Below are positions 44,444 to 53,293 of a stretch of DNA of 61,427 nucleotides, piece after piece. The notes beneath the pieces are model-generated. The model was not told where the DNA came from, made no database searches, and saw nothing but the letters and a program-made list of their open reading frames with translations. The position numbers were made by a program, and so were the translations under genes. The first letter of the stretch is position 1; each line of letters starts with the position of its first letter. The stretch comes from Geitlerinema sp. S16 (GTDB taxonomy: Bacteria > Cyanobacteriota > Cyanobacteriia > Cyanobacteriales > Geitlerinemataceae): positions 1-61,427 of the forward strand of contig JAABST010000025.1 in NCBI GenBank assembly GCA_011390275.1, written 5' to 3'.

Positions 44444-45184
44444 CTACTCCGTAACATCAACAACGATAACGGTGATGTTGTCGTGACCACCGGCTTCCTT
44501 CGCGGCAGCAATCAAGTTGTTAGCAGCAACTTCACAGGATTCGTGCTGTAAATCCTGGGCAATGCTGTCATCTTCCAATTCTTCCGTGAGGCCATCACTG
44601 CACAGCAAGAGACGATCGCCGGGCTGAACCGAAAGCGACAGCACTTCGATATCTCCCATGTCTTCCCGTCCGAGGCACTGCGCTAAAACATGACGCCACG
44701 GATGCGATCGCACCTCTTCCACCTCGATCGCGCCCATACGAACGGCCTGCGCGACCCAGGTATCGTCTTCTGTGACCTGCGAAAATCCGGTTTGGGTCTG
44801 GTGATAGATACGTGAGTCGCCGAGATTTCCACACCAGACGCTAGGCTCTTCGTCGCCAACGGCTCGAAAAATAGCCGCCACCGCCGTCGTCCCCATGTCC
44901 GCATTTTGCGGATTAATCTTTTGATCGTCGATGATGGCGCGATTGGCCGCTCGGAACGCTTCCTCTAGCAAGACTTCAGAGGGTTTGTCAGAGTCCCAGT
45001 GCGCATCGAGGTAGGAATGTATGGTTTCCTGGGCGATTCGGCTGGCCTCTTGACCGGCAGCATGACCGCCCATACCGTCAGCGACGATGAAGAATCGTCC
45101 CGCTTCATCGATGAAGTAAGCGTCTTGATTAACGGCGCGGACAAGGCCGACGTCGGTTGCGCCAGCAAAAACAGGTTTTATCAT
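44444..45184 (-). CDS. PP2C-type serine/threonine phosphatase
   Basis: A 246-residue soluble phosphatase. Metal-binding motifs are complete: VNQDAYF, ADGMGGHAAG, NLGDSRIY, LLLCSDGLTEE and DNITVIVVD. It removes phosphate from Ser/Thr residues, opposing Hanks-type kinases, and can be compared with PrpC/Stp1. No kinase is adjacent, but the ABC1-kinase gene lies 125 bases upstream on the same strand. Confidence 0.95.
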   Translation of the reverse strand: MIKPVFAGATDVGLVRAVNQDAYFIDEAGRFFIVADGMGGHAAGQEASRIAQETIHSYLDAHWDSDKPSEVLLEEAFRAANRAIIDDQKINPQNADMGTTAVAAIFRAVGDEEPSVWCGNLGDSRIYHQTQTGFSQVTEDDTWVAQAVRMGAIEVEEVRSHPWRHVLAQCLGREDMGDIEVLSLSVQPGDRLLLCSDGLTEELEDDSIAQDLQHESCEVAANNLIAAAKEAGGHDNITVIVVDVTE

Positions 45185-45309
45185 GCGAACTAATTACTGA
45201 TCTCAAGCCATGAGTTTAAAGGACAACGCAGGATGGAACCCGATTTATCTACGAAAACTTAGGAAATTATAGGGGATGATACTGGCCTACCGGCTCAGGA
45301 AAGCATGAC

Positions 45310-47112
45310 TTAGGAACGATCGAAACGTTTCGCTGCCAGGGCAGAACGAATGAGCGCGATCGCCAAGCCCACGCCGAAAAGTGCGACCACTCCAGCCAAC
45401 CACAGAAACCCGTTAACGAGTAACATCGTCGCGGATAGCAGCGTCGCGCCCGTCAGGACGGCGTAGTTACCGCTGACCTGTTGGGCGCTGAGACGACGCA
45501 GAATGCGATCGGTTTCCGAAGCGCGAATGCGGACACGCACGTCACCACGATCGAGCTTTTCGATCGTATCTTCAATCCGACGCGGTAGATTCAACGCCGT
45601 ATTGCTGACTTCGCTGGCTTGGCGGCTGAGTTCCCCAAGAATCGATCCCGTGTACTGTTCTTGTCCTTGGTTCATGATATCGAGGGCAAAGGGTTTCGCC
45701 ACTTCCATAAAGTTAAAATCTGGATCAAGCCCTTTCCCCACACCTTCCAGCGTGGAAAAAGCCCGCATGACGAAGGTAAACGTAGCCGGAAAACGAAACG
45801 GGCTATCGTAGGCAATGTCGTAGAGATCATCGGTGATCGAATCGATCGACTGTTCCTCGAAGGGCTTGTCCATCAAGTGTTCGAGGATGTACTGAATCGA
45901 TCGGCGCACAGGGCCGAGATCGCCTGTGGGCGTTAATGCGCCCGTTTCGATCAGCGCATCGACAACACGTGCAGCATCCCGCTGTGCAACCCCGAAGAAC
46001 AGCTCCATCAACTGCACCCGCAGTTGGGTCGTGATGCTGCCCATCATGCCGAAATCGTAGAAAATCAGCGCACCATTCGGGCTAACGGCAAGATTTCCAG
46101 GGTGGGGATCAGCATGAAAAAAGCCAAAATCGAGGAGCTGCATCAGGTACGCCGTTGCTCCCAATCCCGCTAAACGGGCTCGATCGAGACCCGCCGCCTC
46201 AAGGGCTTCATACTGGCTAATTTTGATCCCCGGCGCATATTCGAGCGTCAGAACACGCGACGACGTGTAGCGCCAATACACGCGCGGTACTTCGACCCAT
46301 TCCACATCGCGGAAATTGCGACGGAACAGATCCGCATTGCGACCTTCGCTGAGATAGTCAATCTCTTCGTACAGAATGCGGCTGCACTCATCATAAATTC
46401 CCGTCCAGTCGCGGCCTTTTCCCCAGGAGGGGTGGTTTTGGAGGTATTTGGCGACGCCGCGCGTAATGCCAAGGTCAATATCGAACAGACGCTTTAGACC
46501 CGGACGCTGAACTTTAACGACAATATTTTCGCCGTTACGTAACCGGGCTTTGTGAACCTGTCCGAGACTCGCAGCGGCAAGGGGGATCGGATCGAAATAG
46601 TCGAAGAGTTCACTAGGGTTACGGCCAAACTCTTCGGTAACAATTTCCTCGACGATTGTGTAACTAAATGCCGGAACACGGTCTTGCAGCTTGGCCAGCT
46701 CGTCTACATATTCCACCGGAAAAATATCAGAGCGCGTTGAGAAGAGCTGCCCGAGTTTAATAAACGTCGGCCCTAATTCTAGGAAGGTTTCCCGAATCCA
46801 AATCGCTTGACGACGCCGACGCTGAGCGAGCTTCTCATCGCTATACCCGCCGAGATACGTCCATTGGCGTTTGTTCGCCCATAGCTCTGCCAAAAAGCGA
46901 AACACAAACGACCAGATCTCAACGCGGCGTCGATTCCAGGAGTAGTGCTTGCGGTTCCAGCGATACTTTCGTTCGGTAAGTTCTAGCTTGGGGGCTAAGT
47001 CTAGAGCCGGGGCGATCGCGGAAGATGGGCGCACGGCGTTAAGCTGATCGGCGTGGTGTCGATCACGGTGTCGGACTGGAGCGGACAGGGAGTCTTCAGA
47101 CAGGGCAGACAC
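45310..47112 (-). CDS. ABC1 atypical kinase (UbiB/AarF family)
   Basis: A 600-residue protein. Family motifs: the KxGQ region LGPTFIKLGQLFSTR, the Ala-rich loop PLAAASLGQVHKA, the lysine in ENIVVKVQRPG, EIDYLSEGRNADLF and the catalytic HADPHPGNL plus YDFGMMG. Two C-terminal transmembrane helices (about 550-590) anchor it in a membrane. Members regulate plastoquinone/tocopherol metabolism in plants and cyanobacteria; this one is likely thylakoid- or envelope-associated. Annotations as protein kinase are by homology; ATPase activity is more probable. Confidence 0.93.
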   Translation of the reverse strand: MSALSEDSLSAPVRHRDRHHADQLNAVRPSSAIAPALDLAPKLELTERKYRWNRKHYSWNRRRVEIWSFVFRFLAELWANKRQWTYLGGYSDEKLAQRRRRQAIWIRETFLELGPTFIKLGQLFSTRSDIFPVEYVDELAKLQDRVPAFSYTIVEEIVTEEFGRNPSELFDYFDPIPLAAASLGQVHKARLRNGENIVVKVQRPGLKRLFDIDLGITRGVAKYLQNHPSWGKGRDWTGIYDECSRILYEEIDYLSEGRNADLFRRNFRDVEWVEVPRVYWRYTSSRVLTLEYAPGIKISQYEALEAAGLDRARLAGLGATAYLMQLLDFGFFHADPHPGNLAVSPNGALIFYDFGMMGSITTQLRVQLMELFFGVAQRDAARVVDALIETGALTPTGDLGPVRRSIQYILEHLMDKPFEEQSIDSITDDLYDIAYDSPFRFPATFTFVMRAFSTLEGVGKGLDPDFNFMEVAKPFALDIMNQGQEQYTGSILGELSRQASEVSNTALNLPRRIEDTIEKLDRGDVRVRIRASETDRILRRLSAQQVSGNYAVLTGATLLSATMLLVNGFLWLAGVVALFGVGLAIALIRSALAAKRFDRS

Positions 47113-47185
47113 TCGGTTTCTCGTCGTGGGGCTAAGGGTTTGAAGGGTGACGTCAAGCGGTTAACGTCGGGTCAGGCTCGTCTGA

Positions 47186-47500
47186 TTACCGATTGCGATA
47201 CTTTTGAAGCTCAGCCCGTAGTTGGGCTGTTTCTGCCCGCAGGTTGTCGATCATTTCTTGCAGATCCTCTGAGCCACCCGTTGCTGCTGGATCGCCACTC
47301 CCATAAGACACTGTACTCGCTTCAACGGCGGCAGCCTGTTCTAAAACGTCCGTCGCGAACTTACGTAGGGCTTCACGCTGTTCGGCGTCGAATTTGCCGA
47401 CCTCACTCAGCGCGTTGGTCAGCGTCTTTTCTACGGCAGTGCTGATCGATTCCGCGAGGACGCGACCAATAAAAAAGGCGTGAACAGATGCGTTGCTCAT
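47186..47500 (-). CDS. DUF6825-type conserved cyanobacterial protein
   Basis: A 104-residue protein from ATG 47500 (MSNASVHAFFIGRVLAES...). A hydrophobic N-terminal helix is followed by a helix with EKTLTNALSEVGKFDAEQRE and a C-terminal coiled coil (DLQEMIDNLRAETAQLRAEL). This arrangement matches a family conserved in cyanobacteria and chloroplast-bearing eukaryotes, without known function. Upstream of, and in line with, the ABC1-kinase gene. Confidence 0.75.
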   Translation of the reverse strand: MSNASVHAFFIGRVLAESISTAVEKTLTNALSEVGKFDAEQREALRKFATDVLEQAAAVEASTVSYGSGDPAATGGSEDLQEMIDNLRAETAQLRAELQKYRNR

Positions 47501-47679
47501 GAGTTTGGGGATGGGGTGCAATTCGGGGGCTTCCGTAACGAATTATAACGTTCGGACTCAGATACGCACGCCCAATCTCATAAAAATCATTGATTCGGGG
47601 TTCATTTCTGATCGATTTGGCTCCGTCAGGCTGGTTCGCGTTTGATTTATGGTGTTGTACGGCAAGCCCGCAAAATCAA

Positions 47680-48162
47680 TCAGCGCTGAAACCAAGCGGT
47701 TAAGGCGATCGCTAACGCGTCGGCAGCGTCGTCAGGGCGAGGAATTTCACTCAGGTCTAACTCTCGCATCACCGCCGTTTGGACATCAGGCTTCTTGGCG
47801 TTGCCGTAGCCGGTGAGGGCTTGTTTGATTTGGGCGGGCGTGAATTCGACGTAGCTTAACTGTTCCTGCGCGATGACCAGTAAAATCACGCCTCGGGCTT
47901 GAGCGACGGGAATCGTGTTGCCCATGCGATAAAAAAACAGTTTTTCGATCGCGATATCCGTCGGGGCTACCAGATTGATCAGCTCGTGAAGGTCGTCATA
48001 AATCGTAATCAGCCGATCGCCGATCGGCTGCTTGGCCGGGGTTTTGATCACGCCATAGTCGTGAGCCACGGGGCGATCGTTGACGATTTCGATCAGGCCA
48101 AAGCCCAGCGTTGCTAAACCGGGATCGAGTCCGAGAATGCGGCGCTGGGCTGAGTTAGACAA
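47680..48162 (-). CDS. ruvC: Holliday junction resolvase RuvC
   Basis: A 160-residue endonuclease. Acidic catalytic residues lie in ILGLDPG (Asp13), AIEKLFF (Glu), and the C-terminal [12 protein letters not shown] (two Asp); VAQARGVI and [17 protein letters not shown] complete the RuvC pattern. It cleaves four-way junctions in recombination together with RuvAB. The gene ends about 60 bases after chlI on the same strand. Confidence 0.96.
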   Translation of the reverse strand: MSNSAQRRILGLDPGLATLGFGLIEIVNDRPVAHDYGVIKTPAKQPIGDRLITIYDDLHELINLVAPTDIAIEKLFFYRMGNTIPVAQARGVILLVIAQEQLSYVEFTPAQIKQALTGYGNAKKPDVQTAVMRELDLSEIPRPDDAADALAIALTAWFQR

Positions 48163-48225
48163 GTCTGTTTAAGTGTTTGGAATGAATCAGAAATCGGTGT
48201 TCGCGATGGTTTTAGGGATCAATTC

Positions 48226-49308
48226 TCATTCATCATCGAGGGCTACGCCGAAGACTTGAGAGAAGACTTTTTCAACTTTTGAGCCGGAGTCGATCGTTTC
48301 CAGCGGATCTTTCCGCAGGCGGTGACGCAAACAGAGCGCAATGATCTTTTTAATGTCGTCGAGCGTCACTTCGGTGCGACCATCGAACGCTGCGACGGCT
48401 TTAGCTGCACGGTTGACGACGATATCGCCGCGCAATCCATCCACATCTAGCTCAGAGCAAACCTCGGAAATCTGCACCCGCAGCTCATAGGTCATCGTCA
48501 CCGACGGGAGCAACTCTTGCGCTTGAACGATGCGAGCTTGCAGAGCATCCTGTTCGGTTTGGTGTTGACCGAGGAAATCCTGCGGCGCTTGATCAAAGGC
48601 GCTACGCTCTTCAACGATTTTGACCCGTAGATTGGGTTCTTTCACCGTGCGAATTTCGGCGTGCATTCCAAAGCGATCGAGCAGTTGGGGGCGCAGCTCG
48701 CCTTCCTCGGGGTTACCGGAACCGACCAAGACGAAACTGGCCGGGTGACGGATCGAAATCCCTTCACGCTCAACGGTATTCCAACCCGAAGCCGCCGAAT
48801 CGAGCAGGACATCGACGAGGTGATCATCGAGCAGGTTGACTTCATCGACGTATAAGATGCCGCGATTGGCTTTCGCCAGCAAGCCCGGTTCAAACGCTTT
48901 CACACCTTCCGATAGGGCTTTCTCGATGTCGATCGTGCCGCAGACCCGGTCTTCGGTTGCACCGAGGGGCAGATCGACCATCTGGACTTTTTTCTTGGCG
49001 GTGGGCAGCGTGCCACCATTGGCGAGACGATCGCGCACCTCGTCGCTCATCATTTCGGGATTGCTCGGATGGCTGTTAAACGGATCTTCGGCGACCACGT
49101 CCATTTCCGGCAGCAAATCGGCGAGGGCGCGAATCGTGGTGGATTTTCCCGTACCGCGATCGCCCATGATCATCACACCGCCAATTTTGGGATCGATGAC
49201 ATTGAGCAAAAGCGCGAGCTTCATCTCCTCTTGACCCACGATCGCCGTGAAGGGATAGACGGCGCGGCGTCGAGTTTCTACGGTCGGACTGGCGGTGGCT
49301 ACGGTCAT
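48226..49308 (-). CDS. chlI: Magnesium chelatase ATPase subunit I
   Basis: A 360-residue AAA+ protein. Walker [10 protein letters not shown] (about residues 49-57), Walker [36 protein letters not shown] with the sensor and arginine finger, and the C-terminal helical domain are all present. With ChlD and ChlH it inserts Mg into protoporphyrin IX, the first committed chlorophyll step. It lies in line with ruvC downstream. Confidence 0.98.
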   Translation of the reverse strand: MTVATASPTVETRRRAVYPFTAIVGQEEMKLALLLNVIDPKIGGVMIMGDRGTGKSTTIRALADLLPEMDVVAEDPFNSHPSNPEMMSDEVRDRLANGGTLPTAKKKVQMVDLPLGATEDRVCGTIDIEKALSEGVKAFEPGLLAKANRGILYVDEVNLLDDHLVDVLLDSAASGWNTVEREGISIRHPASFVLVGSGNPEEGELRPQLLDRFGMHAEIRTVKEPNLRVKIVEERSAFDQAPQDFLGQHQTEQDALQARIVQAQELLPSVTMTYELRVQISEVCSELDVDGLRGDIVVNRAAKAVAAFDGRTEVTLDDIKKIIALCLRHRLRKDPLETIDSGSKVEKVFSQVFGVALDDE

Positions 49309-49348
49309 CGTATTGTTATCTAGCGTTATTAAATCGAAATATTCGGAC

Positions 49349-49594
49349 TTGACATACTCCCCTGCCGGTCAGCAAAGGAATTCTAAGCTCAAACAGCAAA
49401 AGCAGGCACAGCCTGTCTAACATCGCCGAACTTAACGGTTGATGCCCCAACCGCTCAGTCTTAAATCGGCCAACATTGTAGCGTTTCCTTGTAGCCTGTG
49501 GCGGTTGCATTCCGCGACCCGATCGCCTCAAAGCTCCAGAAAGACGGCGGTCAATGTGGCAAGCAACACAATTATGGGTCAATCCCAAACGGCT
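49349..49594 (-). mobile_element. Decayed 3' end of an IS200/IS605 (tnpB) element
   Basis: On the minus strand a short frame ends GASTVKFGDVRQAVPAFAV and stop (49448-49389), typical of the C-terminal tail of cyanobacterial TnpB. It is followed by TTTGAGCTTAGAATTC and GGGGAGTATGTCAAG, the usual 3' end of such elements with its subterminal hairpin in degraded form. Stops interrupt the frame upstream. No transposase remains. Confidence 0.7.
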
Positions 49595-51064
49595 TTAAGA
49601 CGGTTTTGGCGACTCCGGTAACGTCGGGACGGGCTTCGGCAAGGCTCGCAATACGCCAATCATTACGGATTTTCCATAGAACTGGGTGCGAACACCGTAA
49701 ATCTCAACGTTAATCTGCTTACCGTCCTTGCATTTGCCTTTAAACCGACAGGATAAGTGTTTGATTTGGCCGCGTACACACTGATAAATCTTCTCGGCGA
49801 CAAAATCGTAGTGAGATTCGGAAACGAGGGCAAAAATAGTCGAGAGCGAGATGATTTCGTTAAAACGATAGCCAAAAATACGGGCGAGATGGTTGTTGGC
49901 GTAGATAAATTTACCGTCCCAGACCACGATGTACAAACCGAGGCGAGATAGTGCGTTCTCGCGCAATACGGGCGAATTTGGATCGGGAGTGCGGGGAAGG
50001 CCGGAAGGGGGTGGAGGTGGGGTTCGCTGAGGGGGGTGAGGCCGCAGGGTTGTGGGAACAGTGGTCAGAGGAAGGGAAGAGGTGAGAGGAGCTGATGTGG
50101 ATACGGGTCGATCGAGCGATGGATCAGGATCATGACCGTCTGATTCTCGCGATTCTCGTGATTTTGGGGGGTCAGTCGCTTGTGAATGATGGGTAGCGTC
50201 GGCAGCGTCTGCAGCGATCGCAGGGTCATTCGACTGAATCGCAGCAGCGGGACTGCTCGCCGTTGGCTCTAGGGCTGTCGAAATCATGTCAGCCACGGGC
50301 GCTGAAGCAGAACGCGGAATGGTCGTGGTCGGCGGATAGTCCGGAGCGGCGGCGGTGGTCGCGGAGGTTTTTACGGCTGTGGGCGGGGTAGCTTCGTCGG
50401 TTTGGCTAGCATCATGCTGGCTGGCATTGTTGTGCGTGCGAGTTTGTTCTTCTTCGCCACGCGCGATCGTGTAGCGGCGCAGAAGCTCAACGACAAGCCC
50501 GATTTGAGTGGTTGTCGTTTGCATCAGACGCGCCGCTTCGTAGCGAAAATGTCCGGGCTGCGGATGCATCAAGGTGATTAAGCCCAGCAGCCGTTTACCG
50601 CGCAGGATAGGGATACAGAGCGCCGATCGCACAGTGTAGGGTTCGTTGGGTAACTGTAACCAGCGCTCGTCTCGCATGGTGTCGGTAATTAACCCAACCT
50701 GGTGCTTGTCGTTCACCCAACCGGCCAAACCTTTTTCTAGAACTCGCCCGATTAAATCTTCCTTCCGTTCTTTAATCGTGGCACCACGGGCGAGGACGCA
50801 TTCAGTTACCAGGCCGTCATCGTCAATAAAAAAGAGGCTTCCCTCTTCTGCTCCGGTCAGGCGGTTGCAGATGCGGAGCGCTTGTTGAGCCAGCGATCGA
50901 AGCGCCAAGGTGGGACTCGGAACGTCCCCCATGGAGACGAGAGTCCGCAAGAGTTCGGTTTGGGCTTCGTAGGCAATTTCTTGGATTTTGAGTCGATCGA
51001 CTTCCTGACGAAGTGTGTCTAGCTCTTCGATCAGTTGTTCGTTTGTTTTTTCGCAATCTTCCAT
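49595..51064 (-). CDS. GAF-PAS domain sensory protein
   Basis: A protein of about 489 residues with four parts: an N-terminal coiled coil (NEQLIEELDTLRQEVDRL), a GAF domain (about 55-200: LTGAEEGSLFFIDDDG, SALCIPILRGKRLLGLITLM), a long disordered Pro/Thr/Ser linker (about 205-365), and a C-terminal PAS domain (LGLYIVVWDGKFIYANNHLA, FGYRFNEIISLS). There is no kinase, GGDEF or HTH output, so it probably acts through protein contacts. The frame begins at 51097; ATG 51064 is preferred, neither has a strong Shine-Dalgarno. No bilin-binding Cys is obvious. Confidence 0.85.
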   Translation of the reverse strand: MEDCEKTNEQLIEELDTLRQEVDRLKIQEIAYEAQTELLRTLVSMGDVPSPTLALRSLAQQALRICNRLTGAEEGSLFFIDDDGLVTECVLARGATIKERKEDLIGRVLEKGLAGWVNDKHQVGLITDTMRDERWLQLPNEPYTVRSALCIPILRGKRLLGLITLMHPQPGHFRYEAARLMQTTTTQIGLVVELLRRYTIARGEEEQTRTHNNASQHDASQTDEATPPTAVKTSATTAAAPDYPPTTTIPRSASAPVADMISTALEPTASSPAAAIQSNDPAIAADAADATHHSQATDPPKSRESRESDGHDPDPSLDRPVSTSAPLTSSLPLTTVPTTLRPHPPQRTPPPPPSGLPRTPDPNSPVLRENALSRLGLYIVVWDGKFIYANNHLARIFGYRFNEIISLSTIFALVSESHYDFVAEKIYQCVRGQIKHLSCRFKGKCKDGKQINVEIYGVRTQFYGKSVMIGVLRALPKPVPTLPESPKPS

Positions 51065-51097
51065 AGTTTTGAGGAGCGAATTCGATCGATCATGCAA

Positions 51098-51653
51098 GAT
51101 TTAGAGGGCTGAACGGTTGTTGATCGCAGTGGTGGTTTAGAGGAGAACGGTGTACACCAGCGTAGGAGTGCGAAACACCTCTCTAAATTAAGCTACGGAA
51201 CGTGCGTAGAGAATCCGTAAGATTAGCGATCGATGAAAAATACTACGGACGCTTGACTCTGCTCTCGTAACGCTTCCATGAAGCCCTGAAACCCCGAGTG
51301 CTGTTTGCAACAGACGCTTATGTTTGCTCAATCGCTAAATGCGCACGGGCTTAAGAACAGATAGATCGCTCCACGATGGAAATGATTCACCCGCTTGGAA
51401 AGCCACACTCTAAACGGAGGCTCCTCCAATATATCGAAGCCCCTAACTAGGGTCGTTGAGAGGCTGATTGTTTAGGAGAATGTTTGATGTTTTGTTACAC
51501 GGCCTGACGGCTGGGGTTGGATGTAAAGATTATTTCCGCGCTATCTCGACGGTTCTGCTGTTCGTTTTTGGAGTCATCAGCTCTGGGTTTTATCGAACCC
51601 CAGACGGTCAGTATTGACTTCGATATTGGTTTTTAGACTGATTTCAACGCACG
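51098..51653. other. Spacer upstream of the sensor gene
   Basis: About 550 bases without a recognised gene. TTTAGAG (51136-51142) and CTCTAAA (51181-51187) form an inverted repeat. Nothing else identified. Confidence 0.5.
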
Positions 51654-52104
51654 CTAAAACAGCTTGGCAGTATAGGTTTTTGTCTCAAAACGATAGCGCT
51701 GACGACAGTTCGTTTTACCGTAGAGATTAAACGACGCAGTGAGTTCGTCAGAGATGGCTTTAACGCAGGGAATGGCGGTGGGGAGAGAGGTGACAATGTC
51801 GCCGCTTTGGAGAGTTTGATCACTCACGGCAGACAATTTATCGAGACACTCTTCGTTGGGGTCGCGCTGCCAGACTGTATTTTTTTCAATGGCGCACGCG
51901 GGGAGTGATCGCGGCAAGGCGTTGGTGATCGTCATCGGTGCGATCGAGAATGTCATCGATATTAGCAAGAAGGCGACACAGGCGATAAGGCTCGGGCAGG
52001 GGCGTCGTGAGGTCTATGGCGAGATGCTGAAGCTGGGCGTCATTGGTCACGATCCAGTCGAAGGTTGTCGGTTCAGCGGTGGGCGCGATCGGTGAAGTGG
52101 GCAT
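51654..52104 (-). pseudogene. Possible frame-disrupted gene
   Basis: Two overlapping minus-strand frames follow each other: 52104-51886 (MPTSPIAPTAEPTTFDWIVT... ending ITPRVRH) and 51968-51654 (ending YRFETKTYTAKLF). Removing one base at the TGA (51888-51886) would join them as ...RVRHEKNTVWQRDPNEECLDK. A 7-base homopolymer lies next to the break. The combined product of about 150 residues is not recognised; the second half may instead be a separate small gene. Confidence 0.4.
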
Positions 52105-52746
52105 GGCTTCAAATTGGAGTTGAATTAGATCCAAGCTGGAATCTAATTTGGATTCTTGAAAAAAATCGTGACGCAAGTCCTCATAACCCTAGCGCTCTAC
52201 CACAGTCTTTCCGGCAGCTCCAAATCCTTACCGTACCGATACATTACCCGTTTTAGGCGTCGCGAAGCCCGCACGGCTCAAATAAGTCTCCGGCTTCCCG
52301 GACGCCTTGGCGAGTCTTCCCGTGAAGCCTCAAAGCCATAGACGTTTGTACGAATGACCTCTGATGCAGAGTCCGACAGAGGAGCAACGTTAAAACGCAA
52401 GGTGTAATGGAAGACTTGCATAATTCTGATAAAAATCATAAAGGATTGCAATGTCTGCAACATCTTGCGATATCTAGATATTCCTGAGCTAAGTGTAAAA
52501 CGTTCACTGGATATAGGTTTTTGGGCTGTGGGCTTAGATAAAACCAACCTTCCGGTTGATGCGTAGTCAGAGAGAAGTAATGCTAAAAACGCGAAGGATA
52601 ATGGAAAAGCTACATAATCCAAGCTGACCTATAACAAGTTACGATATGGGGCTGACGATCGCATTTCGATAAGATCAGTTACGATTCGTACCAGTTCGTC
52701 TTCTCCTTCGCGATGTCCGTTATTTTTCTCGTTTTGAGGTTCTCGA
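52105..52746. other. Spacer before the acidic lipoprotein gene
   Basis: About 640 bases. A minus-strand frame at 52278-52622 has no family features and shows repeat-like sequence. Related segments near 52391 and 52578 (AAAACGC..GG.TAATGGAA) suggest degenerate repeats. Confidence 0.5.
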
Positions 52747-53040
52747 ATGAAACTTACCTATCTTTCTAAACTTACCGCTGCTTCTCTGCTCTCCTTTGGT
52801 CTGCTAGTTGGCTGTGCTGCGAACGAAGCTCCGACCGATGCTCCGGCTGATGCGCCCACAGAAGAAGCTCCCGCAATGGAAGAAACTGAAGAAGCTCCCG
52901 CAATGGAAGGCGCTGAAGAGACTGAAGAAGCTCCCGCGATGGAAGGCGCTGAACCGGCTGAAGGTGAAGACGCTGAACCGGCTGAAGGTGAAGACGCTGA
53001 ACCGGCTGAAGGCGAAGACGCTGCACCGGCTGGCCAATAA
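52747..53040 (+). CDS. Small acidic-repeat lipoprotein
   Basis: A 97-residue protein. The signal peptide ends LLVGC (Cys23), a clear lipobox. The mature 75 residues are almost only Glu, Ala, Pro, Gly, Asp and Thr, in repeats EEAPAME (three times) and AEPAEGED (three times). It is probably an unfolded, strongly acidic periplasmic lipoprotein. Similar short acidic lipoproteins occur in cyanobacteria without known role. It has its own terminator. Confidence 0.75.
   Translation: MKLTYLSKLTAASLLSFGLLVGCAANEAPTDAPADAPTEEAPAMEETEEAPAMEGAEETEEAPAMEGAEPAEGEDAEPAEGEDAEPAEGEDAAPAGQ
52948..53019 (+). repeat. 24-bp tandem repeat in the lipoprotein gene
   Basis: Three copies of a 24-bp unit starting GCTGAACCGGCTGAAGG, with one silent change in the third. 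They encode AEPAEGED. Confidence 0.9.
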
Positions 53041-53137
53041 GTTACGGATAAAATCCGGTATTTAAAGCCGATTTAAGTCTGTTTGGGGTTAAGCCCTCAA
53101 GACGCATTGTTTAATTCTGATCGCAAGGATTAAGACT

Positions 53138-53167
53138 ACGCACCGTAACTGTTACGGTGCGTTTTTT
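53138..53167 (+). terminator. Terminator after the lipoprotein gene
   Basis: ACGCACCGTAAC (53138-53149) pairs with GTTACGGTGCGT (53151-53162), then six T in total to 53167. Confidence 0.85.
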
Positions 53168-53293
53168 ATGGCGCTCTTCTAGGGCGTGTATACCCACGCC
53201 GATCGAAGTCACACTCGGCTGACTCGATCGCGCTCCCTGCCAAGCCGTTAGAATTGCTCATAACCTTTCTGGCCTAGCGCTGCGACCTTCAGC

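Noticed and set aside
49316..49588. Minus-strand 90-codon frame upstream of chlI
   Set aside because: It lies in the degraded IS200/IS605 end and is a different frame from the TnpB tail.
52278..52622. Minus-strand 114-codon frame
   Set aside because: Hydrophobic start but no family pattern, repeat-like DNA at its 3' end, no ribosome binding site.
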